Assembly (NCBI RefSeq): GCF_024181225.1
Contig: NZ_CP051198.1
Location: 1-64,000, forward strand
Source: Treponema sp. OMZ 787
GTDB taxonomy: Bacteria > Spirochaetota > Spirochaetia > Treponematales > Treponemataceae
Length of the DNA stretch: 64,000 nucleotides
Direction: 5' to 3'
Shown here: positions 20,013 to 29,102 of the stretch, piece after piece
How positions within the stretch are numbered: the first letter of the stretch is position 1
Layout: each line of letters opens with the position of its first letter
Notes under the pieces: model-generated
What the model was told of the DNA's origin: nothing
Seen by the model: only the letters and a program-made list of their open reading frames with translations
Database searches by the model: none
Made by a program: the position numbers and the translations under genes

Positions 20013-21377
20013 ATGGCTATTTTTAAGACTACTGATAATAACGGCGGCAAACAGTTACAAGCCATTAATCAAGAAGATGGAGAAATTGATTTTAAAGCTG
20101 CCGTAAGTGATATAAAAAAAATTTCAAATAAAACGCTTGCAGAACTTTCAGCAGAAGAAAACCTTTTGATATTCCCGACAAAGTTGGAAGATTCCGCAGA
20201 TTTACTAAAAGACTCAAAACTTGGAAGCCTTTCAAAATCGGATAATGAAAAAGATTATATCTTTTATACGGAAAATGTGGCAGGCTTCATTGGGATAAAT
20301 GATACGGATATTTCCATAACCTCACGATTTGCAAAAAACGAAGAAGATTTTTTTCTTCATTACATGATTCAAAAAGTATTAAATCTTAATATTACAAATC
20401 TCAGTTTTTCATCTTCACAAGAAAATGTATTAAATTTACTTATTTATATATTCCCTCGGCTTTTGCAAAAAGCTCTCTCTCAAGGCATGTACAAAGAATA
20501 TAAAACTTTTCATAAAAATGATGAAAACGTCAGGGGAGTCATTGAGATTTCCCGTCATATTCAAAAAAATATTCCGTTTGAAGGAAAGACTGCATATAAA
20601 ACAAGAGAATATTCTTATGACAATACAACAACAGAACTTATACGGCACACAATTGAATATATTTCAGCCAAAAAAGACATTGCCGGTATTTTAACTTCTT
20701 CCCAAGAAATTCGTGATGCCGTAAAAACAATCAAAACGGCGACACCGCTTTACAATGCAGGGGAAAGACAAAAAATAATAGCTTCTGCCATAAAAAAACA
20801 AAACCATCCATATTTTACATATTATATTCCGTTAAAAAAATTATGTATTCAAATTCTCCAAAATAAAAAAATAAAATTTGCACGGCAGAAGAATCGTGTG
20901 TACGGTATTTTATTTGATGTTTCATGGCTTTGGGAACAGTATCTTGCTGCAATATTAAAACAAAGCGGATTTATTCACCCTGAAAATAGAAAAGGAATCG
21001 GTTCAATATCTGTTTTAACCAATAACATCGGCCGCTTTATTCCTGATTTTTATAACGATGATTTTGTGCTGGATGCTAAATATAAAACTTTTGACAAAAA
21101 GAATCCGCCGTCCGATGATTTAGCCCAAGTTATAGCCTATATGCATATTTTAAAAACTATGAAGGGAGCTTACATATATCCATCTGAAAATGAAAATGCA
21201 GAAATTTTAAATGAGTTAGGAGAAATAAAAGGTATGGGTGGAATGCTTTACCTATGTCCTTTTTATATTCCTCAAAATTACAGTACTTTTTTCGAATTTT
21301 CAGAAAAAATAAAAAAAATGGAAGCAAAATTAGGAAGATTGATAAATTCAGATGAATCCTTAAATATTATATCTTGA
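20013..21377 (+). CDS. mcrC: McrC-like nuclease subunit of a type IV restriction system
   Basis: Partner of McrB; stimulates its GTPase and cuts modified DNA. The 454-residue product has the McrBC 5-methylcytosine restriction family layout, with a C-terminal PD-(D/E)xK core around IPDFYNDDFVLDAKYKTF (Asp about 346, Asp-Ala-Lys about 355-357). The N-terminal part shows GFIGINDTDISITSRFAKNEEDFFLHYM, typical of the family. No ribosome site precedes the ATG five bases after mcrB, so translational coupling is likely. The target modification cannot be predicted. Both domains appear intact. Confidence 0.9.
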   Translation: MAIFKTTDNNGGKQLQAINQEDGEIDFKAAVSDIKKISNKTLAELSAEENLLIFPTKLEDSADLLKDSKLGSLSKSDNEKDYIFYTENVAGFIGINDTDISITSRFAKNEEDFFLHYMIQKVLNLNITNLSFSSSQENVLNLLIYIFPRLLQKALSQGMYKEYKTFHKNDENVRGVIEISRHIQKNIPFEGKTAYKTREYSYDNTTTELIRHTIEYISAKKDIAGILTSSQEIRDAVKTIKTATPLYNAGERQKIIASAIKKQNHPYFTYYIPLKKLCIQILQNKKIKFARQKNRVYGILFDVSWLWEQYLAAILKQSGFIHPENRKGIGSISVLTNNIGRFIPDFYNDDFVLDAKYKTFDKKNPPSDDLAQVIAYMHILKTMKGAYIYPSENENAEILNELGEIKGMGGMLYLCPFYIPQNYSTFFEFSEKIKKMEAKLGRLINSDESLNIIS

Positions 21378-21452
21378 CACCATCTATAACACCATGTAGA
21401 ATATAAACCTGGCTCAATGGGAAAAATTTATGACGATTATAGGAGACATTCA

Positions 21453-22187
21453 ATGAAAAAAATATCGTTTGAATTAATCAAAAAAATTGATTTTGTGTTA
21501 ATTTTTATTTTCTCGATTTTAGGAATTGTTACATGGGTTATTATTATGATAAGTATATTTGACCCATTCAGCAGCCGCCGCAGCGTATCAAATGAAGTCG
21601 CGATTGTTGAAGACGAAACTAAAGAAGAAATACGGGAATATATAGAATTCAATGAAAAGATAAAAGATGTTTTTATTTTTAATATTAAAAGTTCTAAAAT
21701 AAAAGCCGACGGACTGTATGATGATATACCTAAAGTTTCTCTTAAATCCGGCCCAAGTTTTTCGGCAAAATCCGGTAATGAAGGAATTACCAACTTAATT
21801 TTTATAAAAGATAAAAATTACGAAGAGTATAAACTATTTGAATCAAATATTTTTATATATAGATATCGATTTGCTGAAAGCTCAAACAGAAATAACATTT
21901 CTTGCGATAAAAATATTTATGCTGTTGTAAATGAAGACACAAATAACGATAAAACTCTAAATACAAAGGATAATGTAGCCTTATATGTTTCCGGTTATGA
22001 CGGTAAAAATTTAATTCAAATTTCAAACTCGGTATACAAAGTTATAATTATAGACAAGAACCAACTTTTGTTTACTGAATATGACGGAACTCTTTTGACA
22101 TTTTTTTTGTATGATATTGATTTAAATAAAAAAACAAAACTAAGATCAATCGAGCAAGAATGTCCGGAAAAGGAGATTTATCTATAA
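21453..22187 (+). CDS. Unrecognised membrane-anchored protein
   Basis: No family recognised. The 244-residue product has one N-terminal membrane anchor (FVLIFIFSILGIVTWVIIMISIF), then a soluble, probably extracytoplasmic, domain. The segment NEDTNNDKTLNTKDNVALYVSGYDG resembles the calcium-loop and beta-propeller strands seen in TolB/WD-type repeats. AGGAGA before the ATG at 21453 sets the start rather than an earlier in-frame ATG. It lies 75 bp after mcrC on the same strand in an AT-rich stretch; whether it belongs with the restriction system is unknown. Confidence 0.6.
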   Translation: MKKISFELIKKIDFVLIFIFSILGIVTWVIIMISIFDPFSSRRSVSNEVAIVEDETKEEIREYIEFNEKIKDVFIFNIKSSKIKADGLYDDIPKVSLKSGPSFSAKSGNEGITNLIFIKDKNYEEYKLFESNIFIYRYRFAESSNRNNISCDKNIYAVVNEDTNNDKTLNTKDNVALYVSGYDGKNLIQISNSVYKVIIIDKNQLLFTEYDGTLLTFFLYDIDLNKKTKLRSIEQECPEKEIYL

Positions 22188-22217
22188 TTATTAAGAGTAT
22201 TAAATTGAGGAAAAAAA

Positions 22218-22997
22218 ATGAAAAATCTTAAAAATTTACTTTTATTGTTATCGTTATTTCAGATCTTTTCATGCAGTTATAATAATATAGTAAGTATAAT
22301 AGCTCCGCATGAAGATATAGAGATTGCAAAAGAATATATATCTAAATTTAAAGAAAAAGATTTTAACTTTATATATGAACATTCAGATGAAAATATAAAA
22401 AAACAGCTTACGCAAGAAACATTTAATAATATTGAAACACTCATCCCAAATTCAAAAGTAAGTAATATTATAATGTTAGGCACACATAAAAAAATACTAA
22501 ATGGGCAAACTTATTATGAGTTTTTATTTGAATATGAATATCAAAATAAAGAATTTCGAATTATATCCTTAAACTTTAAAAAAGAAAACACACTAATACT
22601 ACAGGGCTTTCGTATAACAGCAACTCCTGATTCACAAAAAAACATAAACAAATTCACATTAAAAGATAAAACATGGAAACACATTACTATTCTTTTACTC
22701 GCAATTTTAATGCCGTTATACTCCATATTTATTTTTGTTTTATGTATAAAAACTCCTAAGTTCAAAAAGAAAGTATTATGGTGTATTTTAATCTTGTTTG
22801 GCATATTTTCTGTCTCAATAAACTGGACGACAGGCAGCGTAAATTTATCTTTTTTTGCTGTTTATTTTTTATCTGCATCAGCAATGGCAGCAAGCCCATA
22901 TGCAGCATGGAATATAAGTTTTTCAATACCTTTGTTTGCAATTTTATTCTTATTTAAAAGAAAAAAACTTATTAAAAATAAGCAGACGCAAGCCTGA
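22218..22997 (+). CDS. Unrecognised lipoprotein with C-terminal membrane segments
   Basis: A 259-residue product with a lipoprotein signal (LSLFQIFSC, Cys about 20). A soluble part follows at about 25-150 with the pattern AKEYISKFKEKDFNFIYEHSDENIKKQL, like small NTF2/DUF3887-type domains. Then come about four hydrophobic segments from 155 onward (ITILLLAILMPLYSIFIFVL and later), ending in a basic tail. A lipid-anchored N-terminus combined with several C-terminal membrane helices is unusual; the first segment may instead be an uncleaved anchor. AGGAAAAAAA precedes the ATG. It follows the preceding orphan gene by 30 bp and is probably co-transcribed. Confidence 0.55.
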   Translation: MKNLKNLLLLLSLFQIFSCSYNNIVSIIAPHEDIEIAKEYISKFKEKDFNFIYEHSDENIKKQLTQETFNNIETLIPNSKVSNIIMLGTHKKILNGQTYYEFLFEYEYQNKEFRIISLNFKKENTLILQGFRITATPDSQKNINKFTLKDKTWKHITILLLAILMPLYSIFIFVLCIKTPKFKKKVLWCILILFGIFSVSINWTTGSVNLSFFAVYFLSASAMAASPYAAWNISFSIPLFAILFLFKRKKLIKNKQTQA

Positions 22998-23026
22998 TTG
23001 AAAAACACTGTTTTTTATGCTATATT
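22998..23026 (+). promoter_or_regulatory. Promoter of the nrnA-like gene
   Basis: TTGAAA, 17 bases, TATATT, ending 24 bases before the ATG. An AGGAT element lies in the short leader. Confidence 0.55.
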
Positions 23027-23050
23027 GTTCTCATACTTTAGGATTAGATT

Positions 23051-24049
23051 ATGGAAGAAAAATTTTCTACACTTTGTTCGATTTTAGACAAAAATCAGCC
23101 GGTACTTGTACAAACTCATGATTTTCCCGATCATGATGCAATAGGGGCAGCCTATGCTCTTTCAAAACTTTTAGAAAATCACGGCTATACAACCGAAATA
23201 GCTTACGGAGGTCTTGTTCAAAGCCTTCCTTTAATTGAATTCGTCAAATACCTAAATCACCCTCTTTTAAAAGTAGAAGAAATTGAAGACCTTAAAAAAT
23301 ATCAAGTGATAATTGTAGACGGCTCTCCTTTTAAGGCTACGGTTTCAAAAGTTGCAGGAATCCTAAAAGCCGTTATCGATCATCATCCCCCGCGAACAAA
23401 ATCGGCAGCAGAATACATGGACATAAGACCTGAAATGGGTGCCTGCTGCTCAATTATCTGGTCTTACTGGAAAGAAAGCGGCAAAGAATATGACGGAATG
23501 ACAGCCACAGCGATGATTGCAGGCATTCAGCTTGATACATCTTTTTTGACAAGAAGGGTAAACCCTCTCGATATGGATGCCTATTATGAGCTCTATTTTA
23601 AATCCGATGTTCAAACAATGTATCAAATGATTAAGACGACAATCAACATCGATGAGCTTGAAGAAATAGGACGAGCATTTACCGATTACTTTCAGATAGG
23701 TAATTTTTTGCTTGTAGAATTGGGAGAAGACTACTCAAGAGCTCTTTTATCTGTGCTTGCCGATTTTTTGATTTGGATAAAAGATATTTCGTTTGTTATC
23801 GTAATAGAAACGAGCGGCACCGAATACAAACTGTCGGCCAGAAGCCGCGATAAAACTCTCGATGCGGGTTATCTGGTTAAGGAAGCCCTTAACGGTATTG
23901 GAAGCGGAGGCGGACATGCACACATGGCCGGAGGCGTAATTCAGCCGAAAAAATATCCCGGAAAAAAAGTACTTTTAGGCTCAATCGTTGAGCTTGCAAA
24001 TTCAGACAGAAAGGAATCACTGTGGACGAAAATAATGAAAAAACTTTAA
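23051..24049 (+). CDS. DHH/DHHA1 phosphoesterase (NrnA-like)
   Basis: Manganese-dependent phosphoesterase of the NrnA/RecJ superfamily, which degrades nanoRNA, pAp or cyclic dinucleotides. The 332-residue product has the DHH motifs QTHDFPDHDAIGAAYAL (motif I), VIIVDGSPF (II), AVIDHHPPR (III) and a middle Asp in GIQLDTSF, then the DHHA1 motif GSGGGHAHMAGGVI. The length is normal for NrnA. No membrane or CBS domain is present, so it is cytoplasmic. The TraB-like gene starts inside its 3' end (28-bp overlap), indicating coupling. Which small nucleotide is the substrate cannot be read from sequence. Confidence 0.88.
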   Translation: MEEKFSTLCSILDKNQPVLVQTHDFPDHDAIGAAYALSKLLENHGYTTEIAYGGLVQSLPLIEFVKYLNHPLLKVEEIEDLKKYQVIIVDGSPFKATVSKVAGILKAVIDHHPPRTKSAAEYMDIRPEMGACCSIIWSYWKESGKEYDGMTATAMIAGIQLDTSFLTRRVNPLDMDAYYELYFKSDVQTMYQMIKTTINIDELEEIGRAFTDYFQIGNFLLVELGEDYSRALLSVLADFLIWIKDISFVIVIETSGTEYKLSARSRDKTLDAGYLVKEALNGIGSGGGHAHMAGGVIQPKKYPGKKVLLGSIVELANSDRKESLWTKIMKKL

Positions 24050-25212
24050 AGCGTATTCTTTTAAAGGACCGCGAAATTATTCTTTTAGGAACAGCACATG
24101 TTTCTAAAGAAAGCATTAAGGATGTTGAATCTACAATTCGGGAAGAAAATCCCGATTGTGTATGCGTCGAATTGGATGAGGGCCGTTACAAATCTTTAAC
24201 TTCAAAAGATGCTTGGCAGCAAATTAATATTTCCCAAGTATTGCGGGAAGGCAAAGGCTTTTTACTTCTTGCAAATTTGGTTCTAGCGTCTTTTCAAAAA
24301 AAACTTGGAAGCGACCTCGGCGTAAAACCGGGAGATGAAATGAAGGCCGCAATCGAAGTTTCTCAAGAATTAAACATAAAAACCGAGATGGTAGACCGTC
24401 CTATCCATACAACACTAAAAAGAGCTTGGGCAAAAAACCGGGGCTGGGGCAGATCAAAACTTTTGGCAACCCTTTTAAGTGCAGCCTTTTCCAACGAAAA
24501 ACTTGAAGAAGGCGAAATTGAAAAATTAAAAAATCAAAGTGCAATGGATAACATGATGCAGGAAATGGCGGAATACCTTCCTAACATAAAAGGCGTTTTA
24601 ATCGATGAAAGAGACCGTTATCTTGCATCAAAAATTTGGGAAAGCAGCGGAAAAAAAATCGTTGCCGTCTTAGGTGCAGGCCATCTTCCCGGAACGGAAC
24701 GCTTTATAAGAGAACTTGAGGCCGGCACAAAAACAACAGATGTTTCCGACATTGAAGTAATTCCCCCTAAAAGTACAGGCAGTAAAATTGCCTCGTGGAT
24801 ATTTCCGGTAATTATAATCGGCTTAATCATTCTCGGCTTCTTTAAAGGCGGCGGAATAAAAACAGGTCAAATGCTATTATCATTTGTTCTATGGAACGGA
24901 GGTCTTGCGGCCATAGGGGCCTTAATTGCACTCGGCCATCCTCTAGCTATTCTAGCTTCATTTTTAGGAGCACCATTTACCACAATTAATCCGCTTTTAG
25001 GCATAGGAATGATTTCGGGACTAGTACAAGCTTGGGCAAAAAAACCTCAAGTCAAAGATATGGAAAACCTCACAAACGATGCAGCAAAATTTTCAGGCTG
25101 GTATAAAAACAGAATAACAAAGGTTCTTCTTGTTTTTATACTTTCATCTCTTGGAAGCTCCATAGGAACATTTATAACTGTTCCGGCTCTTATTGCTAAT
25201 CTGATTAAATAA
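24022..25212 (+). CDS. TraB-family membrane protein
   Basis: A 396-residue TraB/PrgY-family protein. The conserved start LLGTAHVSKESIKDVESTI, VCVELDEGRYKSL and AVLGAGHLPG (with the family His) are visible in the first 235 residues. The C-terminal part has three or four membrane helices (FPVIIIGLIILGFF, GGLAAIGALIALGHPLAIL, VLLVFILSSLGSSIGTFI). PrgY proteins reduce peptide pheromone activity in enterococci and distant homologues resemble metallo-peptidases; the function here is unknown. The start is a GTG at 24022 with AAGGA upstream, inside the end of the previous gene. Confidence 0.82.
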   Translation: MDENNEKTLKRILLKDREIILLGTAHVSKESIKDVESTIREENPDCVCVELDEGRYKSLTSKDAWQQINISQVLREGKGFLLLANLVLASFQKKLGSDLGVKPGDEMKAAIEVSQELNIKTEMVDRPIHTTLKRAWAKNRGWGRSKLLATLLSAAFSNEKLEEGEIEKLKNQSAMDNMMQEMAEYLPNIKGVLIDERDRYLASKIWESSGKKIVAVLGAGHLPGTERFIRELEAGTKTTDVSDIEVIPPKSTGSKIASWIFPVIIIGLIILGFFKGGGIKTGQMLLSFVLWNGGLAAIGALIALGHPLAILASFLGAPFTTINPLLGIGMISGLVQAWAKKPQVKDMENLTNDAAKFSGWYKNRITKVLLVFILSSLGSSIGTFITVPALIANLIK

Positions 25213-25236
25213 AAAACTGGGGCTATAAAAAAGGAG

Positions 25237-25259
25237 GGGAACCCCTGTGGGAGGTTCCC
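25237..25259 (-). terminator. Hairpin downstream of tRNA-Cys
   Basis: GGGAACC at 25237-25243 pairs with GGTTCCC at 25253-25259 around nine bases. On the minus strand it is followed by CTCC and six T residues, so it fits a terminator for the tRNA transcript. It may also end the traB transcript. Confidence 0.55.
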
Positions 25260-25289
25260 ATTATGAAAAAAAAACTAAAAAATGGAAAA

Positions 25290-25361
25290 AGGCGCCGATC
25301 AGAATCGAACTGATGAATGAAGGTTTTGCAGACCTGTCCCTTACCACTTGGGTACGGCGCC
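25290..25361 (-). tRNA. tRNA-Cys (anticodon GCA)
   Basis: Reading the minus strand gives a 72-nt cloverleaf. The acceptor stem is GGCGCCG with a matching 3' arm, and the anticodon loop is CTGCAAA with anticodon GCA. The T-loop is TTCGATTC and the discriminator base is T, as expected for tRNA-Cys. CCA is not encoded and must be added after transcription. Confidence 0.95.
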
Positions 25362-25444
25362 GAAGTTTCAATATTATATCAAAAAATACAAACTTTGACA
25401 AGGGCTTATAGCAATTTTAATAAAAAAATAGTATAATAAGCATT

Positions 25445-25903
25445 ATGTTTGAAATGAAACCCATTATCACAAAGACAATATTTAAAAACAAACCTCATTA
25501 TATACTTACATGGTCGCCGCTTACAAAGGCCGATAAATACAAAATAAACCGTGCAGTTCCTGCCGTTTCGGGAGTGTACGAATTATATAAAATGGATAAG
25601 GAAAAACATCTAAATCTTTTATCGGTAACTCATGCTTGGTACGGCGGTTTAAGAAGTAATATTCGGGAAGCGATAGAACCCGATACAAAAACAGATCCTG
25701 AAAGAAGAAAAATATTGGAAGATGATGATATAGAGCTTTATTACAGATATTCATGTTCCGACTGTTTTGGAGATCTGCTGGATGTTGTTTGGTTTTTACA
25801 TTCAACATATTTTCCTGACGATATTCGTGTAGAATCATCAAAACGATATGAAAATTTTTTCCTTACGGAAAGAGCTCCCGATAAGGTTTACTGGCTGGAA
25901 TAA
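25445..25903 (+). CDS. Conserved small protein, possible GIY-YIG-like fold
   Basis: No family recognised with confidence. The 152-residue soluble protein has SGVYELYKMDK followed by a strand and HAWYGGLRSNIREAI. This recalls the order of the GIY-YIG nuclease core (G-x-Y, then Y-G, then Arg), but the catalytic set is not clearly complete. The C-terminus is acidic and aromatic. It starts after an AT-rich promoter-like gap downstream of tRNA-Cys. The GH3 gene follows 8 bp later on the same strand. Confidence 0.55.
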   Translation: MFEMKPIITKTIFKNKPHYILTWSPLTKADKYKINRAVPAVSGVYELYKMDKEKHLNLLSVTHAWYGGLRSNIREAIEPDTKTDPERRKILEDDDIELYYRYSCSDCFGDLLDVVWFLHSTYFPDDIRVESSKRYENFFLTERAPDKVYWLE

Positions 25904-25911
25904 ATAAACTT

Positions 25912-27585
25912 ATGAAAAAAAAATTCTCCCTTACAAAAAAGAACCTTCTATCTTTGCTATGTGTTTTTGTATTAACTGTTAATTTAAATTCAAATTCTGC
26001 ATTAAAAAAACTGCCTAACTTTTACGATAATGTGCCGAGTGAAAAACTGGCTTCCGATATAGTAGAAAACATGACCGATGAGGAGCTTTTGGCTCAAACA
26101 TTTATGTTCGGCTGGGCCGGGCAAGATCCCGGAGATTTGCTTTTATCATGGATTGAAGAATCCGGACTGGGAAGCATAAAAATATTCGGCTGGAATACCG
26201 GCGACTCGCACAAACTTGCAAAATCCATTTCGCTCTTACAAAAAAAATCACTCGAAGGAAGATTCGGTATTCCTCTTTTTGTTGCAACCGATCAAGAAGG
26301 CGGATGGGTACGGCATGTAAAGGGCCTGACCTCCGAAACTCCCGGTAACCTTGCAATAGGAGCATCAGGCAGACCTCAAGACTCCTACTATTCCGGTTAT
26401 TATATTTCAAGAGAAATAAGGGCGCTCGGTATAAATTTAAATTTTGCTCCTACCGTAGATCTTTTAACCGATCATGACTCATCAATCATAGGCCCTAGGT
26501 CCTTCGGAGACTCTCCCCATGCTGCAGGAATCTTAGGAGCAGCCTTCGTAAAAGGGAGCAGGGATGCAGGCGTACTTACAACAGCAAAGCATTTCCCTGG
26601 CCACGGAGATACAAGCATCGACAGTCACGGCCGTCTGCCTAAAATAAACATATCCGAAGAAACCTTCCGCAACAGGGAGCTGATTCCTTTTAAGTATCTG
26701 ATAGATGCCGGTGTTCCTGCCATTATGACAGGCCACCTAAATTTTTCATCAATCTTACCAAATGGAGAGCCGGCAACATTTTCTAAATACCTTTTAACGG
26801 ATATTCTACGCGGAGAACTAGGCTTTAAGGGCCTTATCATTACCGACGACATGATGATGCATGGAGCTATGAATTTTGCAGGAGGAATTGCAAATGCCGT
26901 CAAAATGGCCTTAGAAGCCGGAAACGATATAATAGAATCCTCTACAACTCCTCGGCACTATCAAGCTTTTTGGAAAGATAATATCAGAGCAATGCGGAAT
27001 GATCCTCAATTTAAATCAAGAGTAAAGGATGCGGCTTTTAGAATTTTAGTTGAAAAATTAAAATATTTTAAAAGCGATAACCATGTTCCCATTCTGCCCG
27101 ATATGGAAAAATTGCATGATAGCATCCCCGACAAGGAAGGCCAAAAATTCTTTTTGAGTTTGGCAGGGCGCTCAACCACAATAGTGCGCGATGCGGCTAT
27201 TCCTTTTAAACCCGAAGAAAATGAGGATATTCTTCTTGTATCTGCCTATAAAGATTTTTTTACACACGGATTAAAACGCTTTCCCAAGGCAAAAATAATA
27301 GAAGTCGAATCCGCCCATCACCATGCACGCCGATTTGATACAATAATTTTTTGTCTTTCAGATAAATACTCCTTAAGTATTCTGCAAAAAATAATGAATA
27401 AATACCCTAAGAAAAAATATATAGTTATCTCTGTTTTGTCCCCGGCATTCTTGGCAAAGGTTCCTCAGGCCGAAACGGCTATTGCCATTTACAGCTATTC
27501 GCCGGCCTCCTTTACCGCAGCATTCGGAGCTCTTTGCGGAGATTTTAGTGCCGGAGGAAAACTTCCTATTTCGGGAATCAAATAA
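25912..27585 (+). CDS. Glycoside hydrolase family 3 (NagZ-like beta-N-acetylhexosaminidase)
   Basis: Probably removes N-acetylglucosamine from muropeptides or from host glycans. The 557-residue product has an N-terminal signal-type sequence (LLSLLCVFVLTVNLNSNS), so it is exported. The GH3 barrel has ATDQEGGWVRHV, NLNFAPTVDL, the family motif KHFPGHGDTSIDSHGRLP at about 225-242 (the His/Asp dyad of NagZ) and the nucleophile Asp in IITDDMMMHGA at about 311. A smaller C-terminal domain follows from about 400. Export suggests periplasmic or surface wall and glycan breakdown rather than cytoplasmic recycling. The GNAT gene overlaps its stop by one base. Confidence 0.88.
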   Translation: MKKKFSLTKKNLLSLLCVFVLTVNLNSNSALKKLPNFYDNVPSEKLASDIVENMTDEELLAQTFMFGWAGQDPGDLLLSWIEESGLGSIKIFGWNTGDSHKLAKSISLLQKKSLEGRFGIPLFVATDQEGGWVRHVKGLTSETPGNLAIGASGRPQDSYYSGYYISREIRALGINLNFAPTVDLLTDHDSSIIGPRSFGDSPHAAGILGAAFVKGSRDAGVLTTAKHFPGHGDTSIDSHGRLPKINISEETFRNRELIPFKYLIDAGVPAIMTGHLNFSSILPNGEPATFSKYLLTDILRGELGFKGLIITDDMMMHGAMNFAGGIANAVKMALEAGNDIIESSTTPRHYQAFWKDNIRAMRNDPQFKSRVKDAAFRILVEKLKYFKSDNHVPILPDMEKLHDSIPDKEGQKFFLSLAGRSTTIVRDAAIPFKPEENEDILLVSAYKDFFTHGLKRFPKAKIIEVESAHHHARRFDTIIFCLSDKYSLSILQKIMNKYPKKKYIVISVLSPAFLAKVPQAETAIAIYSYSPASFTAAFGALCGDFSAGGKLPISGIK

Positions 27586-28481
27586 TGAATTGCACTGCCG
27601 TTCATCTTACAAATAAAAATATAAATATCTTCATCAATAGCATTCTGCCCTATGAGCACGTATGCGTAAATCTTGCCGAGTGTCTGAAAAAACAAAAAAG
27701 ATTTTTTGATACAGAGCAAAATCTTTTTAACTTTATAAAGGCGGATGCTTTTTTTTCACAGAATCAAGAATTTATAGGTATCTTATTTTTGGCTGCCCAT
27801 GGTGTTTTACTCCACTGTTTTCCTAAAAATATTACAGAAGAAATTAAACAGTACATCAAGAAAGATTTTTTAAAGCACACAAATCCGCTTTCTGTTATGG
27901 GAGAAAAAAATACTTCAATCTATTTGGAAAAATTAATAAATGAAAGTCTATCCCTTGTACCGGAGCGGTTTGAAGATTATAAACTCCTTACACTAACAAA
28001 TAAACCGGCTTCATCAAATATTTTTTGCATACGGGCTTCAGATAATTTGAATAGCAAGTTGGAATTTATAAAACCTCCGATTGAAGATACTAAACTCCTC
28101 TGCCCAATGGAAATAGAATACAATGAAACCGAAGTATTGGCCCCCGGAATAAAAGCCTCCCGCGGCTCCTGCCTAAAACTTTTAAAAAAAAGAATAAACA
28201 GCCATGCTCTTTATGCAGTAAAAAAAGAGGGCAAATATATTGCAAAGGCCTGTATAAACGCATCCGGATTTTACTGGAATCAAATAGGAGGGGTCTTTAC
28301 ACTGCCCGAATATAGAAATAAGGGTGTGGGAGCCGCGAATATGATGATGCTGATAAATGACAGCTTCCAATACAAGAAAAAATGTGCTCTCTTTGTAAAA
28401 ATTAAAAATCAGGCAGCAAGACAAATGTATAAGAAAATAGGCTTTAAGGAATTTTGCGATTTTAGAATTTCATATTTTTAA
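27585..28481 (+). CDS. GNAT-family N-acetyltransferase
   Basis: A 298-residue protein with a poorly recognisable N-terminal half and a GNAT domain at the C-terminus. The acetyl-CoA loop appears as FTLPEYRNKGVGAANMMMLINDSF, followed by NQAARQMYKKIGFKEFCDFRISYF, both typical. The substrate is unknown. The ATG shares its A with the upstream stop (TAATG), so it is translated together with the GH3 enzyme. Its stop overlaps the convergent gene by four bases. Confidence 0.8.
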   Translation: MNCTAVHLTNKNINIFINSILPYEHVCVNLAECLKKQKRFFDTEQNLFNFIKADAFFSQNQEFIGILFLAAHGVLLHCFPKNITEEIKQYIKKDFLKHTNPLSVMGEKNTSIYLEKLINESLSLVPERFEDYKLLTLTNKPASSNIFCIRASDNLNSKLEFIKPPIEDTKLLCPMEIEYNETEVLAPGIKASRGSCLKLLKKRINSHALYAVKKEGKYIAKACINASGFYWNQIGGVFTLPEYRNKGVGAANMMMLINDSFQYKKKCALFVKIKNQAARQMYKKIGFKEFCDFRISYF

Positions 28482-29047
28482 AAATTCGCTAAAAAGAACA
28501 TTGCCAACAAGGAAGCATATCTTGCTTTTTCTTCAGATATAATTTCAACCTTTGAAAGACGCGTAACATAATACCAAAAAAACCCGAAGTCAGGATCAAT
28601 ACGGAAAGCATACTCTACAAACGAATCCGTCTTGACCAAGTCTCCAAAAAGAAGAGCAACAACATCATGTAAAATTGCAAAACACTCTTCAAAAGATTCC
28701 TTATATACTGCAGAATTTTTTGAAGTCATAAGTTTTTCACATAAAGAATTTATCCTGTATAAGGTATCTTCCTTACTTTCCTCATCGTCTTTTTCAACCC
28801 AGGTTTTTTGAACAAGGAGCTGAATGTTTTTCATAAAACTTTCTATCAAATTTTTTTCGGTATCAATCTTGGTTTTATCCGTATAAATTTCAAAAGATGC
28901 ACCTCGGCCGAAGGCCTTGGATATTTTTAAAGCCGATGATACGAGTTCACTATCTGCAGCATCTATAAATTTAGGAATTTCAAACACTGCTATTTCTTTT
29001 ACTTCAGGAGACATTAAAAATTCATCATTAAATATCGGATCAACCAT
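28478..29047 (-). CDS. Unrecognised cytoplasmic protein
   Basis: No family recognised. The 189-residue protein has no signal peptide or membrane segments. It is rich in acidic and aromatic residues and looks mostly helical (SFMKNIQLLVQKTWVEKDDEESKEDTL). The start is taken as the ATG at 29047. TATAAT lies one base upstream, which cannot be the promoter for that start, and no ribosome site is visible, so the true start may be the ATG at 29014. It converges with the GNAT gene. Confidence 0.5.
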   Translation of the reverse strand: MVDPIFNDEFLMSPEVKEIAVFEIPKFIDAADSELVSSALKISKAFGRGASFEIYTDKTKIDTEKNLIESFMKNIQLLVQKTWVEKDDEESKEDTLYRINSLCEKLMTSKNSAVYKESFEECFAILHDVVALLFGDLVKTDSFVEYAFRIDPDFGFFWYYVTRLSKVEIISEEKARYASLLAMFFLANF

Positions 29048-29102
29048 AATTATACATTGCTATTTTATCAAGATTTTGTCAATACCCTTAAAAGAATTTT
29101 AT

